DNA of 32,638 nucleotides from Paludibacteraceae bacterium (GTDB taxonomy: Bacteria > Bacteroidota > Bacteroidia > Bacteroidales > Paludibacteraceae), in assembly GCA_024399575.1 (NCBI GenBank), contig JAKSNT010000017.1, positions 1 to 32,638 of the forward strand, given 5' to 3'. A program made the translations under genes and the position numbers. Below are positions 18,742 through 25,814 of the stretch, piece by piece (within the stretch, counting starts at the first letter, position 1; the number at the start of each line of letters is the position of its first letter). The notes under the pieces were generated by a model. It saw only the letters and a program-made list of their open reading frames with translations. It was not told the DNA's origin and did not search any database.

Positions 18742-19031
18742 ATTATAAAGAACACTACAATTGCTGCCATAGTATATATACCTATGGCTGAGAATATTCC
18801 ACGGCAGGAACGCCATGCGTCAAGTGAATAGAATATATAAACAAGCCCCATATCCGGGAATAGTGCCACGCAGATGAACTTGACTATGAGGCTTGGGGTG
18901 TGAAGGAAAGAGAGTATTTCCACAAAACGTAATGAGATATGGAGAGAGTCAAGGAATAGCAATCCGAAGACTAAAGGCACAAGCAACCCTACAAAAAGTC
19001 CGAAGAATGGGTTGTCAAGAAATTTTTTCAT
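18738..19031 (-). CDS. Small three-segment membrane protein between surE and lpxB
   Basis: A 97-residue hydrophobic protein with probable membrane segments near 9-29, 45-68 and 78-97 and a short polar loop (SLDAWRSCRG). Its start overlaps the surE stop and its stop overlaps the lpxB start, both as ATGA. Such double coupling argues strongly that it is a real gene. I know no function for it; the position suggests an envelope or lipid A link. Confidence 0.75.
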   Translation of the reverse strand: MKKFLDNPFFGLFVGLLVPLVFGLLFLDSLHISLRFVEILSFLHTPSLIVKFICVALFPDMGLVYIFYSLDAWRSCRGIFSAIGIYTMAAIVVFFII

Positions 19032-19774
19032 TCAACTATTTTTTTGCAATGTTCCATGGCAGAAAATGCAGTCATATCTGTTTGGATAGGTACGACTGTT
19101 ATATATCCGAGTTCGACAGATGCCTGGTCTGCTGATTCGTCAGGTTCTGTATTGAAGAAATCGCCCACCATCCAGTAATAATCTACTGTGCGTGGGGCAT
19201 TGTCGCGAGTGAAGTCGTTAGCCCAGCGTCCGGCGGACTGGCGACAGAGACGGATACCTTTTACAGGTCCAACAGGAGCGTTCACATTCAGACAGACATC
19301 ATGAGGCAGTCCGTGTTTGATTGTATTAGCCAGTACACGTTCGAAGTGTGGCAGGCAATAATCAAACGAAACGTCAAGCGAGTGGTCGCAGATTGAGAAT
19401 CCTATTGAAGGCACATTGTGCATTGCTCCTTCGAGGGCAGCACCGATAGTGCCGGAATAGAGTACGTTTACGCTTGTGTTTGAACCATGGTTGATACCAG
19501 AAAGTATTATGTCTGGTGCAGGGTCGAGCAGTTGGCTGCATGCGAGTTTCACACAATCTGCTGGCGAACCTGAGCATTGATACCAGGTTATGTTATTTTC
19601 CCGTCTGACAATCTTGGCTGATATGGGTATTGTTATGGTAAGTGCCATTGACTGTGCGGAACGTGGGCCGTCAGGTGCAACCACGAACACGTTGCCGTAA
19701 CGTGAAGCCATTTCGACAAGTTTTCCGAGTCCTGGGGCATTGATACCGTCATCGTTAGTAATAAGTATATTCAT
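19028..19774 (-). CDS. surE: 5'/3'-nucleotidase SurE
   Basis: A 248-residue metal-dependent nucleotidase acting on nucleoside monophosphates and possibly short polyphosphates, often linked with stationary-phase survival. The metal site is shown by NDDG (7-10), a serine in DGPRSAQS (S39) and SGINHGSN with its asparagine near residue 95. The length is normal. It is 15 bases downstream of the ABC permease gene and overlaps the 97-codon gene. Confidence 0.95.
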   Translation of the reverse strand: MNILITNDDGINAPGLGKLVEMASRYGNVFVVAPDGPRSAQSMALTITIPISAKIVRRENNITWYQCSGSPADCVKLACSQLLDPAPDIILSGINHGSNTSVNVLYSGTIGAALEGAMHNVPSIGFSICDHSLDVSFDYCLPHFERVLANTIKHGLPHDVCLNVNAPVGPVKGIRLCRQSAGRWANDFTRDNAPRTVDYYWMVGDFFNTEPDESADQASVELGYITVVPIQTDMTAFSAMEHCKKIVE

Positions 19775-19789
19775 ATTTGTTGTTTTCAG

Positions 19790-20515
19790 TTACAGGGTAT
19801 TCTTGATGCGGAGTTTGGTAAAATATGCGAACAAGGCAGAAACGGATAGGAAATATGCAATGTCGCGTGAGTCGATGACGCCTCGTGCTATTGATGAATA
19901 GTGTTCGTGTATGCCGACAGTGCGGAGAGTATATGCTACATTTCCTGAAAATAGAGACCCGATGAGTTCAAAGCCGTAGTAGAGCGTGAAGCAGAAGAGA
20001 GCTGAGAGTATGAACACTACAATCTGGTTTTTGCTCAGCGATGAACTGAATATTCCGACCGAGACGAACACAAGTGCGAGAAACAGCAGACCCATCCATG
20101 ATCCCCAGAATTGTGCATAATCTACATTGAATTGTGGTTCGGCAAGTAGGTTTACAGAGACAAACCATACAAGTGTCGGGAGAAGTGCTATCAGAACAAC
20201 AGTCCATCCTGCCAGCAGTTTACCGAGAGCAATGTCCCATCCTGTGAGAGGGCGTGTGACGAGCAACTCCATTGTCCCGTTCTGGCGTTCTTCGGCTATC
20301 ATACGCATGGTGACTGCCGGGCATAGGAACATATATAGCCATGGGGCGAGGGCGAAGAGTCCTTCGAGGTCGGCATAGCCACGGTCTATAATGTTGTAAT
20401 CACCTGGGAACACCCAGAGCATGAGTCCGGTTGCAATGAGGAAAATGGCTATTACGATATATCCTGTTGCAGTGCCAAAAAATGATTTCAGTTCTTTTAT
20501 ATAAATGCTGTACAT
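19790..20515 (-). CDS. GldF-like ABC-2 transporter permease
   Basis: A 241-residue polytopic protein with about six membrane segments, matching the ABC-2 permease type: MYSIYIKELKSFFGTATGYIV at the start (given to 20 residues as MYSIYIKELKSFFGTATGYI), then the conserved cytoplasmic motif MRMIAEERQNGTMELL between segments 2 and 3. It resembles GldF of gliding Bacteroidetes. A gldG gene and an ATPase gene would be expected next to it, but the next gene is surE and the previous one an EEP-fold protein, so its ATPase must be elsewhere if it is part of a transporter. The GldF assignment is moderate. Confidence 0.75.
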   Translation of the reverse strand: MYSIYIKELKSFFGTATGYIVIAIFLIATGLMLWVFPGDYNIIDRGYADLEGLFALAPWLYMFLCPAVTMRMIAEERQNGTMELLVTRPLTGWDIALGKLLAGWTVVLIALLPTLVWFVSVNLLAEPQFNVDYAQFWGSWMGLLFLALVFVSVGIFSSSLSKNQIVVFILSALFCFTLYYGFELIGSLFSGNVAYTLRTVGIHEHYSSIARGVIDSRDIAYFLSVSALFAYFTKLRIKNTL

Positions 20516-20532
20516 ATAGCAAACAGATTAAC

Positions 20533-21621
20533 TCATAGTTGGACAGTAGTCGAAATAGGGTTATGGTCAGAGAATTTTACATATTCAACGTGCGCATCAA
20601 GAATCTTGAAGTCGTCAGAAACGATGATATGGTCAATTGGAAGGTAGAAATGATGGTCGTTGTAGGTCCAGTAGTAGAACCATTTTCCGGCGGCTGCATA
20701 CGCATCGCGGAGGTTGCGGTCTCCAGCAGAGATGATGCGGTGGTATGTATATGATTGCGGAATGTCGTTGAAGTCGCCCATGATTATTATGGGGTATGTG
20801 GTACGTGCGATGAGGGATGCTACTGAATCAGCCTGGGGTGCGCGATCTATAGCCGACGTGGCAAGGTGTTTCAGCAGTCCGTATGTGGTGTTGTATATTG
20901 AGTCGTCTATGTCATCAGTGAGTTTTGCTGTTATTGCGCGTTCCTCGGCATTGAGGTGTGTTGATTCGAGGTGGTTGTTGATGATGCGTATCGTGTCGCC
21001 ATTGACGAGAAGATCAGTAAAGAAGCTATTGTAGATGTTGGCACCATAGTTGTCGCATGGTTTTTTTACAATCGGGAAACGTGTGAACAGTGCTATGCCG
21101 TGGTTGCGCAGTCCGTAGCCGAAATGAGAATATGGGTAAATAGAATCAAGCGAAGAAGAGATTCTTTTGCCAGATTCGAGACGTATGTCATGATATTCTT
21201 GAAAACAGACAATGTCGAAATTTCCACGGGTTACCAACGAGAGTATTGAGTCCGCTGAATCCTCGGTGTATGCAAAGCCGTATAGGTTGTACGAGAGCAG
21301 GTTCAGTTGGATTTTGTTGTCGTCGGCAGGTTCAGGGTCGTCAGCAATGTTTATGACAAAGGTATTGCGCCAATTAGGGAAACCGATAAGGAGCATAGCC
21401 ACAGTCAAAATTGAGAGTAATATGTTGCGATTGCAAATATTTATGACAATGGTTATTATTAAAATAATGAGTATAGGAAATGTTGCTATTCCGATAAAGT
21501 TGAGATGAGGCAATAAGTTTGGGTGAAGGAAGGGGAGATAGAGCACCAACAGATAAACGAGCAGGACTGCAATAGTGAAAATACTGTTGGCAATATCTAA
21601 TATTTTGTTTTTGGATTTCAT
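20533..21621 (-). CDS. Membrane-anchored endonuclease/exonuclease/phosphatase family protein
   Basis: A 362-residue protein with three N-terminal membrane segments (about 8-30, 35-60, 65-82) and then an EEP-fold domain. Visible catalytic motifs are the early LLSYNLYGF, CFQEY (metal-binding glutamate), HLES, GDFND, and the final SDHNPI with the catalytic histidine. The active site would face the periplasm or cytoplasm depending on topology. The natural substrate is unknown: the fold covers nucleases, phosphodiesterases and sphingomyelinases. The ATG at 21621 overlaps the stop of the rhomboid gene (ATGA) and is preferred to the longer start at 21648. Confidence 0.85.
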   Translation of the reverse strand: MKSKNKILDIANSIFTIAVLLVYLLVLYLPFLHPNLLPHLNFIGIATFPILIILIITIVINICNRNILLSILTVAMLLIGFPNWRNTFVINIADDPEPADDNKIQLNLLSYNLYGFAYTEDSADSILSLVTRGNFDIVCFQEYHDIRLESGKRISSSLDSIYPYSHFGYGLRNHGIALFTRFPIVKKPCDNYGANIYNSFFTDLLVNGDTIRIINNHLESTHLNAEERAITAKLTDDIDDSIYNTTYGLLKHLATSAIDRAPQADSVASLIARTTYPIIIMGDFNDIPQSYTYHRIISAGDRNLRDAYAAAGKWFYYWTYNDHHFYLPIDHIIVSDDFKILDAHVEYVKFSDHNPISTTVQL

Positions 21622-22358
21622 CGATAGAGTTTGCCTTGTTTTTTCCAAATATATAGAATGATGGCACCAAATAGCATACCACCGAGATGAGCGAAATGTG
21701 CTATTCCGTCCATAGGTCCCACCACACCAAGGACAAGTTCAACAATTGCATATATAGCCACGAATATTCGCGAAGGTATAGGAATAGGTATGAAGAGGAG
21801 GAACATTCGCGTTTCTGGGAACAACCAACCGAATGCCAGCAATATGCCGAACAGTGCACCTGAAGCACCGACGGTCACATATCTGTCGAACAGTTGCTGA
21901 CGCAAGTTGATAAGGTCTTCAGCGTTTGCGGTAGTTATGTCACCTGAAGCGAGCAGAGATTGATACCCATATAGTGATTCTCCGGAATTGGTTGAAATTG
22001 CAGTGTTGAAATCGGAGGTGAGTTGCGAGAGGTCAATCATCCAAGTCAGTTCCTGGACTATTCCTGCACCGACACCTGCGAGCAAGTAGAAAAAGACGAA
22101 TTTGCGTGTGCCCCATACCTCTTCAAGCATACGGCCGAACATCCATACACCAAACATGTTGAAAAAGATGTGCGAGAACGAGGAGGTGTCGTGCATGAAA
22201 ATATATGTTACAAGCTGGAAAGGGTTAAAAAAGTCTGAGCGCCAATAGTGAAGTCCCAAATATCGAACGATATCAATACCCAAACGGTCAGGTAAAATGA
22301 TAGAAGCCAACCAAACCAGACCGGAGATTATCATTATGTTAGTGGTAGCCCTGCGCAT
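21618..22358 (-). CDS. Rhomboid family intramembrane serine protease
   Basis: A 246-residue protein. HIFFN (63-67) matches the HxxxN oxyanion motif, VGASGALFG carries the catalytic Ser166, and AHLGG carries the catalytic His224. A long loop (about 105-160) between membrane segments is an extra typical of some Bacteroidetes members. The reading frame can be extended to 22526, but the extension has no family similarity and covers the promoter; the ATG at 22358 is chosen. It is the first gene of the seven-gene minus-strand operon. Substrates are unknown. Confidence 0.9.
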   Translation of the reverse strand: MRRATTNIMIISGLVWLASIILPDRLGIDIVRYLGLHYWRSDFFNPFQLVTYIFMHDTSSFSHIFFNMFGVWMFGRMLEEVWGTRKFVFFYLLAGVGAGIVQELTWMIDLSQLTSDFNTAISTNSGESLYGYQSLLASGDITTANAEDLINLRQQLFDRYVTVGASGALFGILLAFGWLFPETRMFLLFIPIPIPSRIFVAIYAIVELVLGVVGPMDGIAHFAHLGGMLFGAIILYIWKKQGKLYR

Positions 22359-22383
22359 GTTAAATTGCTTTATTTTCGGGCTG

Positions 22384-22391
22384 CAAAGGTA
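22384..22391 (-). promoter_or_regulatory. Promoter -7 element of the rhomboid-lpxB operon
   Basis: On the minus strand TACCTTTG (22391-22384) followed by CAG lies 25 bases before the rhomboid start. A TTG at 22410-22408 is only 16 bases away, so the -33 half is uncertain. Confidence 0.5.
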
Positions 22392-22471
22392 ATAATTTTT
22401 TTGGAAACAATGAAGAAATATGATGACAAAAATTTTAATAAATATTTTTTTTGAAATTTTATTATGAAATA

Positions 22472-22503
22472 TTTGTTCATATAAAAAAAAACTTCTACCT
22501 TTG
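22472..22503 (+). promoter_or_regulatory. Promoter of the HU gene
   Basis: TTTG (22472-22475), a 20-base spacer and TACCTTTG (22496-22503) match the consensus closely. An AT-rich stretch with A- and T-tracts lies upstream (22396-22470), consistent with a strong promoter for an abundant protein. The leader is about 35 bases. Confidence 0.75.
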
Positions 22504-22544
22504 GCGCTGTAAAAATAAAGTATCAATCATTAAAAAATTTAATT

Positions 22545-22808
22545 ATGAACAAGAAAGAATTAATCGAGTCAGTTGCTGCTAAAGCTAAAATGACAAAGGT
22601 GGATTCAAAGGCTGCAATTGATGCCGTATTGGACAGCATCAAAGAGACACTTTTGAAAGGCGAAAGTGTATCTCTCATTGGCTTTGGCAATTTCCAGATT
22701 GCTGAGCGTCCAGAGCGCAAAGGTATTAACCCTGCAACCAAGAAACAGATTGTCATCCCTGCAAAGAAAGTTGTTAAGTTCAAGGCAGGTGCTGATTTGA
22801 AAAAATAA
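22545..22808 (+). CDS. HU family DNA-binding protein
   Basis: An 87-residue histone-like protein that bends and compacts DNA. The full HU pattern is present: MNKKELIESVA at the start, GESVSLIGFGNFQIAERPER in the beta arm start, GINPATKKQI at the arm tip with its proline, and KVVKFKAGADLK at the end. It is monocistronic, between its own promoter and a hairpin terminator. It may be HU or a close homologue; IHF identity is unlikely from the arm. Confidence 0.95.
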   Translation: MNKKELIESVAAKAKMTKVDSKAAIDAVLDSIKETLLKGESVSLIGFGNFQIAERPERKGINPATKKQIVIPAKKVVKFKAGADLKK

Positions 22809-22846
22809 GCAGTACGGGTAGTTTTATCCTCGGAAGGTTTAGAATT

Positions 22847-22904
22847 ACGACAGTCGCAAGTTGTTTCACGAAAAGTGGAGGCTTGTGGTTGTCGTTTATT
22901 TTTT
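22847..22904 (+). terminator. Terminator of the HU gene
   Basis: An imperfect stem (22847-22860 with 22882-22895, containing G-T pairs) has a shorter inner CAC/GTG helix and is followed by TTATTTTTT. It separates HU from the steroid-type operon. Confidence 0.6.
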
Positions 22905-22925
22905 AAGTAATTTTTGCCTTTTCGC

Positions 22926-22956
22926 TTGCACACATAAAAAAAATTGCCTAACTTTG
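22926..22956 (+). promoter_or_regulatory. Promoter of the 5-alpha-reductase-type operon
   Basis: TTG (22926-22928), a 20-base spacer and TAACTTTG (22949-22956) fit the consensus. The first start codon follows at 22991. No binding site for a dedicated regulator is obvious, and no regulator gene is adjacent. Confidence 0.7.
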
Positions 22957-22990
22957 CAACGAAAAATGTGTAAAGGTAAATCAGAAATTT

Positions 22991-23794
22991 ATGGAAAATA
23001 CTGCAGATGTAGTCAAAGGTCTAATATTGGACAGCCAACAATTTGACTTATTGTTACTTATTATGGCAGTCATAGCCTTAATCGTATTTGTTTCTCTCTA
23101 TTTTGTCGATGCAGGGTATGGCAAGATGATTTCCAAGAAATGGGGTCCTGCCATCAACAATAAAGTAGCTTGGGTGCTGATGGAATGCCCTGTATTCTTT
23201 GTGTTGTTTTATTTTTGGCTTGAAAGTGGTGACCGACAGTTTGCAGTTCCATATCTGTTGTTCTTTCTGTTCTTCGAGTTGCATTATTTCCAGCGGTCGT
23301 TTATATTCCCATGTATGTTGAAAGGCAACAGCAAGATGCCTATTGCCATTATGTCGATGGGTATTGTGTTCAATATAGTCAATGGCTATATGCAAGGTGA
23401 ATGGATATTCTTTCTTGCACCAGAGGGATATTATGACAACTGGCTGACGTCGCCTAAGTTCATACTTGGTGTAATAGTCTTTTTTATGGGCTTTTTTATC
23501 AACCTGCATAGCGACTATGTCATCCGCCATTTGCGCAAGCCTGGCGATACAAGGCATTATCTGCCTAAGAAAGGTATGTACAAGTATGTTACTTCAGCCA
23601 ACTATTTTGGCGAGATAGTCGAGTGGACGGGATTTGCCATTATGACTTGGAGTGCAGCTGGAGTTATGTTCGTGATATGGACTATGGCTAACCTTGTACC
23701 AAGGGCTAATTCTATATATCACAAATATGAATTGGAGTTTCCTAATGAATTTGACAAAGATAAATTAAAAAGAGTTTTCCCTAAACTATATTGA
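22991..23794 (+). CDS. Steroid 5-alpha-reductase family membrane protein
   Basis: A 267-residue protein with about seven membrane segments, matching the 3-oxo-5-alpha-steroid 4-dehydrogenase family. Residues aligned by eye to human SRD5A enzymes are Glu65 in MECP (human E57 region) and Tyr99 in LHYFQRSF (human HYFHRTF, Y91). The C-terminal NADPH-binding signature is complete: LHSDYVIRHLRKPG (172-185), YKYVTSANYFGEIVEWTGFA (197-216) and ANLVPRA (233-239). The family reduces the delta4 double bond of 3-oxo steroids to the 5-alpha product; other lipid substrates are possible. It opens a four-gene operon; the next gene starts 2 bases on. Confidence 0.88.
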   Translation: MENTADVVKGLILDSQQFDLLLLIMAVIALIVFVSLYFVDAGYGKMISKKWGPAINNKVAWVLMECPVFFVLFYFWLESGDRQFAVPYLLFFLFFELHYFQRSFIFPCMLKGNSKMPIAIMSMGIVFNIVNGYMQGEWIFFLAPEGYYDNWLTSPKFILGVIVFFMGFFINLHSDYVIRHLRKPGDTRHYLPKKGMYKYVTSANYFGEIVEWTGFAIMTWSAAGVMFVIWTMANLVPRANSIYHKYELEFPNEFDKDKLKRVFPKLY

Positions 23795-23796
23795 TT

Positions 23797-25026
23797 ATGG
23801 AATCTAAACTTTTTACACCCTTTCAACTGGGGCCTATTGAGTTGCGCAATCGTACCATACGTTCCGCAGCCTTCGAGAATATGGCGTACAACAACTCGCC
23901 TTCTGATGACTTGTTCAACTATCATACAGCCGTGGCAAAGGGCGGTGTTGGAATGACCACTGTTGCCTATTGTGCGGTAAACAAGAGTGGTGTCTCTTTC
24001 GCAGCGCAGTTGTGGATGAGGCGTGAGATTATTCCAGGTTTGAAACGGCTCACTGACAGTATTCACAGCCATGGAGCAAAGGCGAGCATTCAGTTGGGAC
24101 ATTGCGGTAACATGACGCATTTCTATACTTGTGGTTGTATGCCAGTAGGTGCTTCCAGCGGTTTCAACCTCTATTCGCCTACCCTCGTACGTGGGTTGAA
24201 GGTGAACGAAATCAAGGAGTTGGTCAAGGATTTCGGGCGTGCTGTGAATATGTGCCGCAAGGCTGGTTTCGACTGTGTCGAGATTCATGCAGGTCACGGA
24301 TATCTGATTTCGCAGTTTATCTCTCCTTACACTAATCACCGTCACGATGAATATGGCGGTTCGCTTGAGAACAGGATGCGTTTCATGCGTGAGGTGCTTA
24401 CTGAGGTTATGCAGGCTGCTGGCAACGACATGGCTGTAGTTGTCAAGACCAACATGTTCGATGGTTTCAAGGGCGGTATGCAACTTGAGGATTGCATCAC
24501 TGTTGCCAAGGAAATCGAGAAATGCGGTGTGCATGGCATAGTGCTTTCAGCAGGATTCGTCAGCAAGGCACCTATGCACGTCATGCGTGGGGCAATGCCT
24601 TTGAAGACTTTGGCACACTATATGGACCCATGCCGTTTCTGGTGGTTGAAATTGGGTCTGAAGTTGGCTGGCAGGTTGATGATACCTACCGTTCCTTTCA
24701 AGGAGGCATATTTCCTTGAAGATGCCTTGAAATTCAGAAAGGAAATAAAGATTCCTTTGATATATGTTGGTGGTCTCGTCCGCAGGTCGAAGATTGATGA
24801 GGTGCTCGATTCAGGTTTTGAGTTGGTACAGATGGCTCGTGCCTTGGTTCACGACACTGAGTTTGTCAACAAGATGAAGGCTACTGATGGAGAATATTGC
24901 AACGGCTGCAAGCATTCTAATTACTGCATAGGTCGTATGTACACCCTCGAAATGAAATGTCATTGCGATGTAAAGGATATGCCTGCCAGACTCCAGCGTG
25001 AGGTTGACGAGGCCGAAAAGCATTGA
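23797..25026 (+). CDS. Old yellow enzyme family NADH:flavin oxidoreductase, short form
   Basis: A 409-residue FMN-binding TIM-barrel reductase. Clear marks are IQLGHCG (98-104), EIHAGHGYLISQF (162-174) with His164, His167 and Tyr169, the signature DEYGGSLENRMRF (184-196) and a C-terminal phosphate-binding region (VGGLVRR, VQMARAL). Cysteines 368, 371, 377 and 388 form a likely 4Fe-4S cluster as in 2,4-dienoyl-CoA reductase and BaiCD-like enzymes, but the FAD/NAD(P)H domains that normally follow (about 250 residues) are missing. By context it may reduce the delta4 bond with 5-beta geometry. Another annotation could use TTG 23791; ATG 23797 is preferred. Confidence 0.85.
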   Translation: MESKLFTPFQLGPIELRNRTIRSAAFENMAYNNSPSDDLFNYHTAVAKGGVGMTTVAYCAVNKSGVSFAAQLWMRREIIPGLKRLTDSIHSHGAKASIQLGHCGNMTHFYTCGCMPVGASSGFNLYSPTLVRGLKVNEIKELVKDFGRAVNMCRKAGFDCVEIHAGHGYLISQFISPYTNHRHDEYGGSLENRMRFMREVLTEVMQAAGNDMAVVVKTNMFDGFKGGMQLEDCITVAKEIEKCGVHGIVLSAGFVSKAPMHVMRGAMPLKTLAHYMDPCRFWWLKLGLKLAGRLMIPTVPFKEAYFLEDALKFRKEIKIPLIYVGGLVRRSKIDEVLDSGFELVQMARALVHDTEFVNKMKATDGEYCNGCKHSNYCIGRMYTLEMKCHCDVKDMPARLQREVDEAEKH

Positions 25027-25031
25027 ATGAT

Positions 25032-25808
25032 ATGTACGCATTGATTACAGGAGCCAGTTCTGGTATTGGAAGATGCTATGCGCGCGAGTTGGCGAGTCAG
25101 GGATACGATGTGTTCATTGTCTCCAACCAGGAGAGGGAGATTGCCGAGACAGGAGAGGAGATAAGTCAGGATTTCGGTGTCAAGGTGCATACTATGTACA
25201 AGGATCTTACCGACCCTGCTGCCCCTGACGAACTGTTGGCATACGTACGTGAGAATGGTCTTGACCTTGAGGTGTTGGTGAACAATGCAGGTGTCTTCTT
25301 CTTCAATCAGCTTATTAATACCGAGTGGCGGCGCGTCGAGTTGCTGCTCAGTCTTCACGTCATGGCTGTGACCAAGATGTGCCATGTCTTCGGTCAGTAT
25401 TTTGCTGAAAAACGTCATGGCTATATATTGAATATGAGTTCTATGTCAGCCTGGATGACCATGCCGGGCATAAATGTATATAATTCGTCTAAGGCGTATA
25501 TACTGAACTTTTCGCGTTCGTTGTGGTACGAGATGAAACCTTTTGGGGTCACTGTCACGGCTATATGTCCTGGTGCTGTTGACACTGCTCTCTATGGTCT
25601 TGCTCCCAATCTTAGGAAACTCGCTGTTGCCTTGCATGTCAGCATGACTCCTGAACGTCTTGTCAAGAAGGCGCTTAAGGCATTGTTCCGTGGCAGGAAG
25701 CATGTCGTTCCGGGACTGATTAATGGGCCATTTGTCTTTATTATTAAGCATCTCCCTGATTGGTTTGTCTTTGCGGTGATGAAACGCATTTCGCAATTCC
25801 AAAAATAA
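25032..25808 (+). CDS. Short-chain dehydrogenase/reductase, probable hydroxysteroid dehydrogenase
   Basis: A 258-residue NAD(P)-dependent enzyme. The cofactor motif TGASSGIG is at 6-13, NNAG at 84-87, and the catalytic serine (SSMSA), Tyr150 and Lys154 (YNSSK) are present, followed by CPGAVDT. A C-terminal hydrophobic extension (about 225-258) is seen in membrane-associated SDRs acting on lipids or steroids. Position after a 5-alpha-reductase and an OYE-type gene suggests reduction of the 3-oxo group to a hydroxyl; stereochemistry cannot be read. The ATG at 25032 gives the canonical N-terminus. It is 5 bases after the previous gene and 6 bases before the next. Confidence 0.85.
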   Translation: MYALITGASSGIGRCYARELASQGYDVFIVSNQEREIAETGEEISQDFGVKVHTMYKDLTDPAAPDELLAYVRENGLDLEVLVNNAGVFFFNQLINTEWRRVELLLSLHVMAVTKMCHVFGQYFAEKRHGYILNMSSMSAWMTMPGINVYNSSKAYILNFSRSLWYEMKPFGVTVTAICPGAVDTALYGLAPNLRKLAVALHVSMTPERLVKKALKALFRGRKHVVPGLINGPFVFIIKHLPDWFVFAVMKRISQFQK

Positions 25809-25814
25809 CAAGAT

